A stretch of DNA of 64,000 nucleotides from positions 92,670,661-92,734,660 of the forward strand of contig NC_080670.1 of assembly GCF_030247195.1 (NCBI RefSeq). Direction: 5' to 3'. This document shows positions 1 to 11,677 of the stretch, one piece after another. The notes beneath the pieces were generated by a model. That model did not search any database, was not told the origin of the DNA, and saw only the letters and a list, made by a program, of their open reading frames with translations. Source of the stretch: Topomyia yanbarensis. Its lineage: Eukaryota; Arthropoda; Insecta; Diptera; Culicidae. Within the stretch, counting starts at the first letter, position 1, and each line of letters opens with the position of its first letter. The position numbers and the translations under genes were made by a program.

Positions 1-629
1 CTTAAGGAGTGTCTCTTGTAACTAATTCCTTGGTAAACATAATTCTATTGTAAAAAATTTAAAGCAAAATGACGGTCTGAATTGCCCCGTAGGGAGGTCC
101 GAATTACCCCAAAATTGTAAAAGGCTGGAAAAACGTAGAGGTTTGCAAATCGTCGCCTAGCGCTGCCATTGAGTGGCGCAAATGAACCTTTTATGGCACC
201 AAAATGTAGCTGAGGTTTTAAACTAACAATTAGGAATTTTGACCGGTAACTTTTTTCACATCTATCCAACTAAAAGGGCGATTTGCTTAAGTAGGTTCGA
301 ATAGCCCCGGGTTCCCTATTCATTTCACTAATTATCTAGGAATATGTTTTCAAATGCCGGTAAAGCATATGAAACAACAATCACCATCGCTTACATTGTG
401 CCAGGGCCTACTTTGATGCGTTTGATTCGTTGCTGCACAGTCGCTTCGTGTAATAATCGGTGATGAATGAAAATCTTCATGGATGAATGGGCGGTTTGTT
501 CGTTTTGACGTTTTCAACTGCGTCACTGAATATTGAAAATGAATGCGGCTGAATATGATCAATTTTCTTTTAATGAATTTGAATATTTTTAACTCTGGTA
601 CCAACTAGAATACCTTTCGTCAAGATGTC
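1..629. other. Unassigned AT-rich DNA with GCCCC/ACCCC motif ends
   Basis: No coding signal that I recognise. Two related motifs, near 85-115 (a GGTCCGAATTACCCC-type string) and 285-312 (GGTTCGAATAGCCCCGGG), resemble the terminal motifs of the TA-flanked elements seen later in the window, so a decayed MITE is plausible. No target-site duplication could be placed. The short reading frames here show no domain and are probably chance. Confidence 0.4.
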
Positions 630-1634
630 AATGTATGTAACAAGCGAGTTGTACCTACATTTATAAACGCAGTCAGGAGCGATGTACTGAACCTCGCGTT
701 ATGCAGCGTTCAAATAACGGAAAAGATAAAGAGTTGGCACGTATCTAACGAACCTAGTCTTTCGGATCACTGACACACAATGTTCGCCGTAGAAGCCAAT
801 AAACTCACAATACAAAAACACAGGGAAATAAGAAAAACAAATTGGTGTGTATTCCGCTCACACCTGGAACTATCGAAAAGAATGGAGAGTAAGATCCAAT
901 CTCCGGCAGATCTGAATAATTCGGCACTCGGCCTACAAAAAAGGATCATAAACGCTGACAGTTGCCCTCTTGTAACGAGGTCTGTATGTCGTGATGTTCC
1001 TTGGTGTAACGAAAATCTAGTAACACTTAGGAAGGAAGCTAAGCACCTGTTCAATAAAGATTACTGGTAACTGGTCAAGCTACAAGACCGCTCTTACCAA
1101 ATACAACACTGAGTTGAAAAAGGCAAAACAACTATCAATGCACTAGTATTGTGAAAACATCGGAAACTTTCCAGAGGCAGTTCACCTTCAAAAAGCCTTA
1201 TCAAAGGATCACACAAATGACCTAGAGCAAGTAAAAAAGGCGATGATACTCTTACAATTGGCAATAGTGAAACATTGGATGTTTCAATGAACACCCACTT
1301 TCCTGGGTGGGTTGCGAAAGACGAGGATTCGACAGATCAGGAGTGTAATGGACTCCGTCCTAACAGGACTTGTGAGGCATCACAAAAACTGGCCAGTCAG
1401 ATTTTCACACCATCTCTAAATTAATGGGCTATCAACACCTTCGAACCCTACAAATCCCCCGGCCCTGATAACATTCTTCCAATATTTCTATAAAAACCGG
1501 TAAACGTAATTCTTCCAGATCTATTAAACATTCTAAGGTCCAGTCTTATACTTGGGCACACACCTATAAGCTGGAGGGAAGTTAGGGTAATATTTATTCC
1601 AAAAACGAGTAAAAAAGACTTGACGCTACCCACA
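630..1634 (+). pseudogene. Non-LTR retrotransposon ORF2 remnant: endonuclease end, linker, RT start
   Basis: Reading from about 651 in one frame gives the end of an APE-type endonuclease (PTFINAVRSDVL, then WHVSNEPSLSDH with the SDH motif). A TGA at 774-776 then interrupts the frame where relatives have a coding codon. The frame reopens at 780-1070 with the endonuclease-RT linker, including the typical VPWCNENLVTLRKEAK stretch. From 1071 the homology continues across stops and frameshifts (YKTALTKYNTELKKAKQ; MNTHFPGW) into the N-terminal RT block FEPYKSPGPDNILP and ISWREVRVIFIPKT. This order is typical of I/LOA/Jockey-group ORF2, and the RNase H downstream favours I/LOA over Jockey. Upstream ORF1 and most of the endonuclease are missing. 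The copy is dead. Confidence 0.85.
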
Positions 1635-1868
1635 TACTCAATTCAGTTCGATAATTTCCCAACAGCCGTGTAGTCAGCAAATTAAGATACTGATATCTCA
1701 GCGAAGTGACATTTGTTTACTAATTTTTGGCAAAATATTATCCGAGTCTCAGTTATCAAACATCACTTTTACTGATATCTCAGCAAAAAAATTGTTAGTC
1801 GAGATCTCAGTTGTTTCGGCAAAAGATGCAAGCTGAAGCTGAGATTCGACAGAAAAAATTAAGTGTGC
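1635..1868. mobile_element. Short insertion inside the RT domain
   Basis: RT homology stops after LTLPT at 1634 and resumes at 1869 with the next expected residues (AFRPISLTSTLLKLMK), so about 234 bp has been inserted. The insert is AT-rich and holds three related phrases (ACTGATATCTCAGC, CGAGTCTCAGTT, CGAGATCTCAGTT). I see no coding capacity and no certain terminal repeats or target duplication. The same insertion is present in the duplicated copy at about 6797-7030, so it predates the tandem duplication. Confidence 0.55.
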
Positions 1869-1962
1869 AAGGCCTTTAGACCTATTAGTTTGACATCAAC
1901 ACTTCTGAAACTGATGAAAAAAAGATGGGTTGGTAATGTATATGCCATAACAGGGATGTCGT
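1869..1962 (+). pseudogene. Non-LTR RT remnant (RPISLTS block)
   Basis: Translation gives FRPISLTSTLLKLMKKRW, the RT block that follows the IPKPGK-type motif in I/LOA/Jockey-group reverse transcriptases. Homology ends near 1960. The catalytic RT core, including the YADD-type box, is absent. It has been deleted or replaced by unrelated AT-rich DNA (1963-2510). Confidence 0.75.
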
Positions 1963-2510
1963 GACCGCAGTTCGAAGTTATTTCAAATCTTGCAAAGCAC
2001 AAATTGACATAATTTTATTGATTATTCCTATAAAATAAATTTTTAGGTTAATACGGCAATAACTTTGCAATTTTATATTTTTAGTTATCATATAATAACT
2101 GTCATCTGTTCCAAACAACTTAACTCTCTACTGCCAACCCCGTGGTTTTGCAGGGTTAAGGAGAATCATTGTAAAATGTCTAATACACGATTTTATATTG
2201 TTACCTTCACTAAAACCACTTCAAAACACTCCCACCTGTCATACAAGTACATTGTCTGCTTGTTGAAATCATTATATGAAATTATTGACCTGTCTTCAAT
2301 GCGGAGAACTCGTTAATAAAATTGTTTTACTGAATAGATCAACGAACGGGATCCACAGGAAAATTTCGCTGAGCCCGGTGAATCGAACTTAATGTGTAAA
2401 ATTTAGCCATTTGAAAGAGATACAAGCAGAATTTTAAGAATACGATCATAGCGGTTATGTCCCGGACATTACCCGCCCCTAGTTTTTTGCTAAGCGTGAT
2501 TCATTTCTGA
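1963..2510. other. Unassigned DNA replacing the RT core
   Basis: This stretch lies between the RPISLTS block and the RNase H region, where about 1 kb of RT would be expected. An 83-residue frame at 2065-2316 has no recognisable motif and is repeated only because the whole segment is duplicated at 7227-7478. I see no terminal repeats, so it could be a replacement, a decayed insertion, or a deletion scar with filler. Confidence 0.4.
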
Positions 2511-2864
2511 ACGCTAGGAAAAGATTTCGATGGTTATTAACCCTTCTTCTTACAATCCCAACCGTGTGCATTTCATAAATGCTTCTGAATCTACTGTTTT
2601 CTTCGACACATCCATGAAAGACGAGATTAGTGGAATTCCGAACCACATACGCCCACAAGTGGTTCCAAACATTTTTTATAATAAATTCCGAGAAGTCGAC
2701 TGTTCTAAGATGTTTTATACTGACGGATCAACTTCGAAGGGTCCACTGGCTTCGGTATTTACAATCAAAAGTTCACCGCCTCCTACAAACTCAGCGACCT
2801 TGCTTCAGTTTACGCCGCAGAACTAGCTGCTATTCAGTATACCCTTGGAGTCATTGACACATTA
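2511..2864 (+). pseudogene. RNase H N-terminal half of the non-LTR ORF2
   Basis: The frame from 2530 gives the connector between RT and RNase H (NRVHFINASESTVFFDTSM, then VVPNIFYNKF), then FYTDGS with the first RNase H catalytic Asp. A 1-nt frameshift near 2740 moves the frame. The shifted frame reads STGFGIYNQKFTASYKLSDL, then VYAAELAAIQYTLGVIDTL with the catalytic Glu of AAELAAI. Homology stops exactly at the TTA Leu codon (2862-2864) where a large element was inserted, and it resumes at 16557 with PADHYFIVSDSLSSI. RNase H places the element in the I/LOA group. Confidence 0.85.
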
Positions 2865-3012
2865 TGCGGCCCATACACGATACGATCTGTCGTACAACGT
2901 GTTGTACGACCAATCGGATAGACTGTTGAAACGATATGTCGTACGACCGATTCGCCACACACGGTTGTAACTGCAGTACGACAAGTCGTCCAACCAGTTT
3001 GACGTTTTTTTC
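2865..3012. repeat. Left subterminal region with TCGTACGA-type motifs
   Basis: After the terminal repeat there are several half or full copies of the palindrome GTCGTACGAC (near 2889, 2902, 2940 and 2974), ending at CCAACCAGTTTGACG. The right end of the element shows the same motifs more densely. Arrays of short palindromes just inside the tips usually mark transposase-binding sites; that role is inference here. Confidence 0.65.
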
Positions 3013-4215
3013 TTTCTTTTTAAAAAAGTAATGCAATCACTATGAAAAGCGACTTCTTAACCAAGGCCCAGCAGAACGAGTCTCATATACCACTCGACTC
3101 AGTTCGGCTTATGTCTGTGTGTGCGTGTATTTGAGAGTGTATCCCAAGTAGCACTTGCAACATGCTCTAGAAAAACAGCCAAAGTTATTTATTGCATTAC
3201 AATCACAACAGAATTACAAAAACGTGACTGCTGCAAGTGTGAAACACAGCTGCTACACATTACATCTTAGTTATTTATTTGTATTGCAAATAATTTGACA
3301 CATATTACGGGTGTTTTTTGCAACGCCTGTGTGACTCTACTACACAGCTAAAACAATTTTGTTGCAAACATCATCGCGAAAACTGGTGATGACATTAGTA
3401 TTCAACTTGTCGGCAAACTTTGTTCCGCACATATTTCAATTTTTTATTACTCTCGAAAAAAGCATATTTGAACACAGTGCTTTGCGTATGATAAATAATT
3501 CACGAAATAAGTATAAAATTTATTGAGTTTATCAACGATGTTTAATGGCCGTTAAAAATATAAAAGAATTTTCAAAAATTACTCGATTCATTTTTATTGG
3601 TTATACATTTTTACACATATTAATATTGTCATATTTCAATGTGGGCTTAATATTTATGCTTTGTATAACAATTTCATGAAACACATTAAGTTTCATTTCA
3701 TTTCTACACAGTTGTTTTCAAAGCACTCGATAGCATTATTGCAACAATCTCTGTTGTTAGTATGATTCTTGGTACATTCGTAACAATTGAACATGTTGCC
3801 TATAAGCTCCACCTCTTGCGCTTTTTTAATTGCATAACAGTTGAATAACGCTTGGTAAAATACGGAAATCTAAAAAAAAACCTGTCATTCTATCAAAATA
3901 ATGTTGAGCGTACACATCCAGTTTTCGGACTCCTTCCTAAAATATTTTGATTATAACTCAAAAACGCTTTTAATCCACCTAACAGTGTGATGAGACATTT
4001 CGCATAAATATTAGAACTCCCTCTTCGGATATTACATTGATCAAATTAGCATGGGACAATATCATTGCAAGAAATTTCGAAAATCAAATCAAATCAAAGG
4101 TAAAGTAAAAAAAAAAATGCCCATTAACATAAGCGGACAATCAACTTATTACTATTATATTATGAATAAAATGTTTATGTTCTTCATTCAATTCAATATA
4201 AATGGAAAACTCAAT
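3013..4215. other. Non-coding interior of the 13.7-kb element, first copy
   Basis: No gene recognised. Two dispersed mosquito-type modules are visible. One at about 3066-3140 has CTCGACTCAGTTCG next to a TG-rich stretch and resembles the module of the 46-51 kb array. The other, near 3968, is TTTTAATCCACCTAACAGTG, resembling the left tip of the insertion at 45797. A phrase CCCAAGTAGCACTTGCAA at 3141 could be an element tip (compare CCCAAGTAACAATTG read on the minus strand near 5622), but I could not confirm boundaries. Confidence 0.45.
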
Positions 4216-5234
4216 TAGGGTAATTTGGGGAGAGATGCCGCACATTTCTTAAAATCGATCCTGCATCGAAGTTAACCATTCAATATTTGATAAAATTATT
4301 TTTATCAATTGCAACAAATTTCAAAAACACTGTGAAATAGTTTTTTCATGAAAAAAAATTCATCAAATTTCCATGAACATTTTTTTAAAAAAAGGTCATT
4401 GCGAGAGAGATGCCGCATGTGCGCACCATGGTCACAAACTGAAAAATGGTGAACAAAAATATTTTTAGCTATCATTGATGTTTTTGTGATTAGGGGTCTT
4501 CAACTGAGTTTGATTATACCTATAAATCGGCCAGCACTTTCATTTTTCTTAAGGGGGTAATACCATTTCCAGAAACATTTTTTTATTCAACATTTTAAAA
4601 ATATTTTGTTTTTGTAACTAATACTTAGATACATATCGCCCGTTCAAATATATAAATAAATAGACTCATATTCCTATATGCCGCTGTTTTAGGTCCGTTT
4701 ATTTGTGGATATACCTTATTAATAATCTATACCTGTGCAAATGATCATTTAATGACATTTCGAGGTGAAAAAAATACATTTTATCTACGTATACTCCGCC
4801 ATCGAGTGCGGCATCTCACCCGCAATTTTGATGCGGCATCTCTCCCAATTGTATGGAAGAGATGCCGCACGACGACATTTTCCTCTGAAATTATGGATGA
4901 CCGTGCTCATGATCAGAATGCCTTCTAAAAGGTCCCAGCTACTCAACCGATACACGATTTACCAAAAAAAATCGAAAAATTAAAAAAAAAAAAAAGAAAT
5001 TTTAATGTGGTAATGAAAAACTTTCGACACCCCGTGATGCAACTGGACGCACATAAATATTAATAAAAACTTTGTAAGTTAATAAAAAGGATTATTTTAT
5101 CTCCATCTCCAGTGTTGTAATTCTTCAAAAGACAAACTCACAATATCATATTACCGTATAAAAGTGACCCTACATACGAGATATAGAAAGTGCGGCATCT
5201 CTCCTGACGCGGCATCTCTCCCGAAATTACCCTA
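4216..5234. mobile_element. TA-flanked MITE with GGGGAGAGATGCCGC ends, copy 1
   Basis: Inverted ends TAGGGTAATTTGGGGAGAGA (left) and TAGGGTAATTTCGGGAGAGA (right, minus strand), with TA at each boundary, indicate a Tc1/mariner/pogo-type element. The motif GAGAGATGCCGC recurs inside in both orientations (about 4405, 4800, 4835, 4860 and 5190). No transposase is seen. The reading frame at 4765-4983 merely crosses these motifs. Copy 1 lacks a roughly 16-bp piece of left flank and about 260 bp of interior that copy 2 (11764-13050) has. Confidence 0.75.
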
Positions 5235-6418
5235 TAAATTGAGCTTGGGCAAAAAATAAAAAAAATATTGCGTATATTTGAAGTACATATCATTAATTGC
5301 GTTTATTCAAATGTTCATGCCGATCTGAGAACTAGAACTAAAATTGCAGCTTTTGATAACACGCTACCTCAGTGCGATTATTTCGATATGGACTCTTTCT
5401 AAACGTGACCTCGCAGTGAGCAACATATTTCGGATACCGTTGGACTCACAATAGCTATTGATTGAACAAAGGATTTTGATTTGCATCATTATTACTAATC
5501 CTAATGCCAAAAAACAAATTAGAAAGTTCCCTAGTAACAATTTTAGTTTTATGATAGTTTTATAGCCCCTCAAAAACATACATTACACTTGTAGCGTGCT
5601 ATAAAACTTCAATTGTTACTTGGGTTATCAATAACGGATTTTTTAAGGAAAATCGTCACCATTACTGAGTGTAGTGAAAAATATAACTCGAATAAATGAT
5701 TTTCTACCGTTCTGAAATATTCAGTGTGTTCAAAGTGGATTGTCAGTATCGTACGTAGGAGTTTTTTGAGCAATTTTTTGTCGATTTTTATGACATTTTC
5801 TAATAAAAAGGGTGCATTTTGTTGGAAAATAGAAATGTCTAAAAACCCTACGTACGTCGCTTTCTATTGTTCTAAGGAATCGAAAAATCTTTTGTTTTTG
5901 GCTCTAGATCAAAGATTACGGGAGCTAGATTTCCGGCAATGGACCAAAAGAACTCGCCTGTTGGAAAATACTATCCAACCGCTGTTGAAAATAGTTGACA
6001 AATTCATTATTTGTACATCAGAACTTGTATTATAAATCGTAATTTACGGGATCTCGATTCCTCGTTACAATGCGTCAACTGAAATTGAAGAAACATGCCT
6101 ATTTTTTCGTGCCCTACAATGGTGTAACCCCTTATTAAAATTTTGCAATCTTTGTTAGAGAAAATAATATTTATCAGGTAGCCTTTTGAAGATTCTAACA
6201 AACAATATCACCAGAAAACCCGTTTTAACAAATTCTGTAGCACGCTAAAATAAAAAATGTACAACGAAAAGATTTTTTTTAGAAAACCGCAGAAAAAAGT
6301 TACGGAAAATGAAATCTTTATTGTTTCATTAATTTCAACAAGAATTACGAACTGCACTTTTTCCGCCAATTAGGTATTACAAAAACTAAATAGTCTTTGA
6401 CTTCGCCTTTTTGTGAAG
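5235..6418. other. Non-coding interior of the 13.7-kb element, first copy (right part)
   Basis: AT-rich, no recognised protein. Short inverted phrases with the core TAGCGTGCTA occur (about 5361, 5590 and 6238), suggesting a decayed palindromic element. The frames at 5364-5579, 5724-6035 and 6007-6201 lack motifs. They recur only because this DNA is duplicated at 13051-14235. Confidence 0.4.
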
Positions 6419-6796
6419 ATTGGCAATAGTGAAACATTGGATGTTTCAATGAACACCCACTTTCCTGGGTGGGTTGCGAAAGACGAGGATTCGACAGATC
6501 AGGAGTGTAATGGACTCCGTCCTAACAGGACTTGTGAGGCATCACAAAAACTGGCCAGTCAGATTTTCACACCATCTCTAAATTAATGGGCTATCAACAC
6601 CTTCGAACCCTACAAATCCCCCGGCCCTGATAACATTCTTCCAATATTTCTATAAAAACCGGTAAACATAATTCTTCCAGATCTATTAAACATTCTAAGG
6701 TCCAGTCTTATACTTGGGCACACACCTATAAGCTGGAGAGAAGTTAGGGTAATATTTATTCCAAAAACGGGTAAAAAAGACTTGACGCTACCCACA
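6419..6796 (+). pseudogene. Duplicated RT N-terminal fragment
   Basis: Second copy of the RT start, with the same NTHFPGW and YKSPGPDNILP blocks and the same in-frame stops. It differs from copy 1 by a few substitutions (for example near 6666, 6739 and 6769). It lacks the endonuclease end because the duplication began within the gene. Confidence 0.8.
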
Positions 6797-7030
6797 TACT
6801 CAATTCAGTTCGATAATTTCCCAACAGCCGTGTAGTCAGCAAATTAAGATACTGATATCTCAGCGAAGTGACATTTGTTTACTAATTTTTGGCAAAATAT
6901 TATCCGAGTCTCAGTTATCAAACATCACTTTTACTGATATCTCAGCAAAAAAATTGTTAGTCGAGATCTCAGTTGTTTCGGCAAAAGATGCAAGTTGAAG
7001 CTGAGATTCGACAGAAAAAATTAAGTGTGC

Positions 7031-7124
7031 AAGGCCTTTAGACCTATTAGTTTGACATCAACACTTCTGAAACTGATGAAAAAAAGATGGGTTGGTAATG
7101 TATATGCCATAACAGGGATGTCGT
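7031..7124 (+). pseudogene. Duplicated RPISLTS block of the RT
   Basis: Second copy of the block at 1869-1962, with the same residues FRPISLTSTLLKLMK. It is followed by the same loss of the RT core, so that loss predates the duplication. Confidence 0.7.
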
Positions 7125-7672
7125 GACCGCAGTTCGAAGTTATTTCAAATCTTGCAAAGCACAAATTGACATAATTTTATTGATTATTCCTATAAAATAA
7201 ATTTTTAGGTTAATACGGCAATAACTTTGCAATTTTATATTTTTAGTTATCATATAATAACTGTCATCTGTTCCAAACAACTTAACTCTCTACTGCCAAC
7301 CCCGTGGTTTTGCAGGGTTAAGGAGAATCATTGTAAAATGTCTAATACACGATTTTATATTGTTACCTTCACTAAAACCACTTCAAAACACTCCCACCTG
7401 TCATACAAGTACATTGTCTGCTTGTTGAAATCATTATATGAAATTATTGACCTGTCTTCAATGCGGAGAACTCGTTAATAAAATTGTTTTACTGAATAGA
7501 TCAACGAACGGGATCCACAGGAAAATTTCGCTGAGCCCGGTGAATCGAACTTAATGTGTAAAATTTAGCCATTTGAAAGAGATACAAGCAGAATTTTAAG
7601 AATACGATCATAGCGGTTATGTCCCGGACATTACCCGCCCCTAGTTTTTTGCTAAGCGTGATTCATTTCTGT

Positions 7673-8026
7673 ACGCTAGGAAAAGATTTCGATGGTTATT
7701 AACCCTTCTTCTTACCATCCCAACCGTGTGCATTTCATAAATGCTTCTGAATCTACTGTTTTCTTCGACACATCCATGAAAGACGAGATTAGTGGAATTC
7801 CGAACCACATACGCCCACAAGTGGTTCCAAACATTTTTTATAATAAATTCCGAGAAGTCGACTGTTCTAAGATGTTTTATACTGACGGATCAACCTCGAA
7901 GGGTCCACTGGCTTCGGTATTTACAATCAAAAGTTCACCGCCTCCTACAAACTCAGCGACCTTGCTTCAGTTTACGCCGCAGAACTAGCTGCTATTCAGT
8001 ATACCCTTGGAGTCATTGACACATTA
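7673..8026 (+). pseudogene. Duplicated RNase H N-terminal half
   Basis: Second copy of 2511-2864, with the FYTDGS and AAELAAI motifs and the same frameshift. It is again cut at the TTA codon by the left end of the GGCCCATACACG element. Because a complete left end follows in both units, the large insertion happened before the tandem duplication. Confidence 0.85.
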
Positions 8027-8174
8027 TGCGGCCCATACACGATACGATCTGTCGTACAACGTGTTGTACGACCAATCGGATAGACTGTTGAAACGATATG
8101 TCGTACGACCGATTCGCCACACACGGTTGTAACTGCAGTACGACAAGTCGTCCAACCAGTTTGACGTTTTTTTC
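8027..8174. repeat. Second copy of the TCGTACGA left end
   Basis: Identical in layout to 2865-3012. The element therefore has two left ends and a single right end (about 16390-16553). Either left end could in principle pair with the right end, giving alternative 13.7-kb and 8.5-kb units. Confidence 0.75.
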
Positions 8175-9303
8175 TTTCTTTTTAAAAAAGTAATGCAATC
8201 ACTATGAAAAGCGACTTCTTAACCAAGGCCCAGCAGAACGAGTCTCATATACCACTCGACTCAGTTCGGCTTATGTCTGTGTGTTCGTGTATTTGAGAGT
8301 GTATCCCAAGTAGCACTTGCAACATGCTCTAGAAAAACAGCCAAAGTTATTTATTGCATTACAATCACAACAGAATTGCAAAAACGTGACTGCTGCAAGT
8401 GTGAAACACAGCTGCTACACATTACATCTTAGTTATTTATTTGTATTGCAAATAATTTGACACATATTACGGGTGTTTTTTGCAACGCCTGTGTGACTCT
8501 ACTACACAGCTAAAACAATTTTGTTGCAAACATCATCGCGAAAACTGGTGATGACATTAGTATTCAACTTGTCGGCAAACTTTGTTCCGCACATATTTCA
8601 ATTTTTTTTATTACTCTCGAAAAAAGCATATTTGAACACAGTGCTTTGCGTATGATAAATAATTCACGAAATAAGTATAAAATTTATTGAGTTTATCAAC
8701 GATGTTTAATGGCCGTTAAAAATATAAAAGAATTTTCAAAAATTACTCGATTCATTTTTATTGGTTATACATTTTTACACATATTAATATTGTCATATTT
8801 CAATGTGGACATAATATTTATGCTTTGTATAACAATTTCATGAAACACATTAAGTTTCATTTCATTTCTACACAGTTGTTTTCAAAGCACTCGATAGCAT
8901 TATTGCAACAATCTCTGTTGTTAGTATGATTCTTGGTACATTCGTAACAATTGAACATGTTGCCTATAAGCTCCACCTCTTGCGCTTTTTTAATTGCATA
9001 ACAGTTGAATAACGCTTGGTAAAATACGGAAATCTAAAAAAACCTGTCATTCTATCAAAATAATGTTGAGCGTACACATCCAATTTTCGGACTCCTTCCT
9101 AAAATATTTTGATTTTAACTCAAAAACGCTTTTAATCCACCTAACAGTGTGATGAGACATTTCACATAAATATTAGAACTCCCTCTTCGGATATTACATT
9201 GATCAAATTAGCATGGGACAATATCATTGCAAGAAATTTCGAAAATCAAATCAAATCAAAGGTAAAGTAAAAAAAATGCCCATTAACATAAGCGGACAAT
9301 CAA
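8175..9303. other. Non-coding interior of the 13.7-kb element, second copy
   Basis: Duplicate of 3013-4143 with scattered single-base changes and small indels in A and T runs. It contains the same dispersed modules (8228-8302 and about 9130). No gene. Confidence 0.5.
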
Positions 9304-9306
9304 CTT

Positions 9307-11677
9307 CAGGGTTGTTAATACGATACATTTTTCACGATAATTTATCGGCGTTACTCGTTAACGATAATGTATCGTCATCGGAAACTTCGTTAACGATAAT
9401 GTATCGTCGCCTTCATCGTCATCGTCGATAATTGTATCGTCGTTTTCATCGTCATCGTCGGTTCATCGGTTATCGCGATACATTTTGCGTTACTTTCCCA
9501 TTTATTGGAGTTGAAGTTGATCCGGTTAATTTTCAATTGTTTAGAAATAAATACCTATTGAAGGACATGTTGTTGGCAGTTGGAAATCAATAGTTTTGGA
9601 CATTTTCTATGCACAGGGGGGTCCAACGATGCGTCAAAATGAAATAATTTAAACTTTTCGGGAAAGTGTATTATATTGAAGGGAAAGTTGTTGGCAATTG
9701 GAAATCAATAATTTTGGACATTTCAATACGCAGAAGGGTCCGACGATGTGTCAAAATTGAATTTTCCAACTTTTCGAGTAAGTTTGTGCACAGAAGAGTC
9801 CCAGGTGCACAGTGTTTCCATCGGCAAAAAGGTGATCAAAATTGTTTTGACCATGAAGAAAACAAATTTTGAGCTATTGTGTAATTAGTAATTTATAGCA
9901 CGCAAAATTGTAGTGTATTGAAAAAAACTTCTAAACCACTATTATTAGGCCATTTACAAATTACACTACACATTTTAGTGGTGTGGTGATTAACAGATTT
10001 TATTATAATTTTAATTTAAACTAGAAGATTCCGGATTCAAAAACAGAGAATATACATACACATTTCCAATGTTTGATTACATTTTCTAGTTAGGAGGCTT
10101 TTAGCCCCCTCCTCCGTTTCTTCTCTACACTATGTAACAAGATGCTTCATTGTTCCTTCTTTTACCCTTAAATATGTAGTGTAATTTATGAACGGCCTTA
10201 TAATAGAGTTTTCGTCGGTTTTTTGAATACAGTGAAAACCCGTTTTTATCAGCCCCTTGTCGAATTTTAGGCTGATAAAACGATGACATTGGCAAAATCG
10301 GCACATATTTTTTCTGGTTCTGAAGAGACGAAGTCGAAACGCAAACACCTGGACTAACATATTTTTTTTTCTTTTTAATAAATCGGAGCGGTTAAAATAT
10401 TCTTTTTTAGTCCCTCGACAAAGCCTCATAACCCGTTCTGATCATTTAGTAAAAATTTCCCTTAAGGAGGTCTTACAGTACAGTATTATTATTTTTGTAT
10501 ATTTTGCATCTCTAAGATAAGAAAAATATGCTAAAGAAGGAATTTACTCGAATTTGACTCGAACGTAGGTTGGAGCCCACCAAACGATTTTGATAGTGTT
10601 TGTTTTGCTTTTTGGACACAACATTCGATAACTTCTACGTTGTAAGATATACAAATAAACTTAGATTATTACAATTCTGTATTTTCTTATGCTGAACAAA
10701 ATCTTGGAACATTTTGAAATTCTACAAAATTAACAGGAAAAGTATTTTTAAAAAAGCAATTTTCAGGGGTATATAAAAGAAATCTCCACAAATGTAATTT
10801 AAAATCGACAGATAGACACATAGTCTCTTCAGCGAAGTTAATACTTAAGATATTCTCAACAACTTTGCCAAAGAAAGTTTTTTTTTTATTTTCATAAATG
10901 ACCAAACAAAAACTTGCTGCTCAGCTTTAGAGGGATTAATCACCCAACTAATACTTTTTAAATGAAAAAAAAAATATAAATAAACTTTGCTGAAGACACT
11001 ATAGCTAAAAAATGTTTTTCGTGGTTCAAAGAATTTAGTTCACCTTTTTGCCACTTTGGAAACACAGTGCACTGGTGGATCCTCCTGTGAATTGAAAATG
11101 TCCAAAACTATCGATTTTCAACTGCCAGCAACCTGCAATTCAATATAAAAAGTTCGCGAAAAGTTGAAAAAAATTTTATTTTGACGGTACATTGAAAATG
11201 CCTAAAACTATTGATTTTCACTTCTTCAATATAATAAACTTTCCCTAAAAGTTGAAAAAATCCATTTTGACACATCGTCGAACCCCCTGTGTATTGAAAA
11301 TGTCCATAACTATTGATTGTCAACTGCCAATAACTTTCCCTTCAATATAAAACTCTCCCGAAAAGTTGACAAAAAATTCCATTTTGACTCATCGTCGGAC
11401 CCCCCTGTGTATAGAAAATGTCCAAAACTATTGATTTTCAACTGCCAACAACATGTCTTCCAATAGTTATTTATTTCAAAACAATTGAAAGTTGACCGCA
11501 TCAACTTCAACTCTAATAAACGGGAAAGTAACGCAAAATGTATCGCGATAACCACCGATGAATTATCGACGATGACGATGAATCCGACGATAAATTATCG
11601 TTAACGGAGTTTCCGATGACGTTGACGGGTGGTTAACGTTATCGACGATGACGATTAATTATCGATTAACAACCCTG
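9307..11677. mobile_element. 2.37-kb CAGGGTTG long-TIR element with preserved empty site
   Basis: The ends are perfect inverted copies of CAGGGTTGTTAAT. They are flanked by CTT on both sides (9304-9306 and 11678-11680). The paralogous DNA at 4141-4155 reads TCAACTTATTAC without the insertion, which fixes a 3-bp CTT target duplication directly. The inverted arms are several hundred bases long. They start with ATCGTCATCGTCG-like simple repeats and continue with repeats of a ~130-bp unit containing CAATAGTTTTGGACATTTTC and ACAGGGGGGTCCGACGATG. No transposase is visible, so this is a non-autonomous DNA transposon. CAGGG tips suggest hAT or a CACTA-like group, but hAT makes 8-bp duplications, so I leave the family open. 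Confidence 0.85.
10229..10560. mobile_element. ACAGTGAAAACCCG MITE nested in the 2.37-kb element
   Basis: Starts ACAGTGAAAACCCGTTTTTA. The body (AATAAATCGGAGC..., AGCCTCATAACCCGTTCTGA, CTCTAAGATAAGAAAAATATG) matches the reverse complement of 33050-33436, a complete copy of the same family. The far end is degraded beyond about 10600. Non-coding. Confidence 0.6.

Larger units (their letters stand above)
1257..6418. repeat. Tandem duplication, unit 1 (5.16 kb)
   Basis: From 1257 the sequence TTGGCAATAGTGAAACATTGG and everything after it recurs at 6419 with a constant offset of 5162 up to the first indels. The unit covers part of the RT, the RNase H start, the left end of the inserted element and 3.4 kb of its interior. 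Differences are scattered single bases and a few indels, so the copies are very similar. In the original order unit 1 is preceded by continuous RT coding sequence, so its left breakpoint lies inside the retrotransposon. The junction at 6418 shows at most 1-2 bp of microhomology. Confidence 0.9.

Noticed and set aside
3141..5630. A 2.5-kb TIR element with CCCAAGTAG / CCCAAGTAAC tips
   Set aside because: Only about 9 terminal bases agree and no target duplication was found, so boundaries are not supported.
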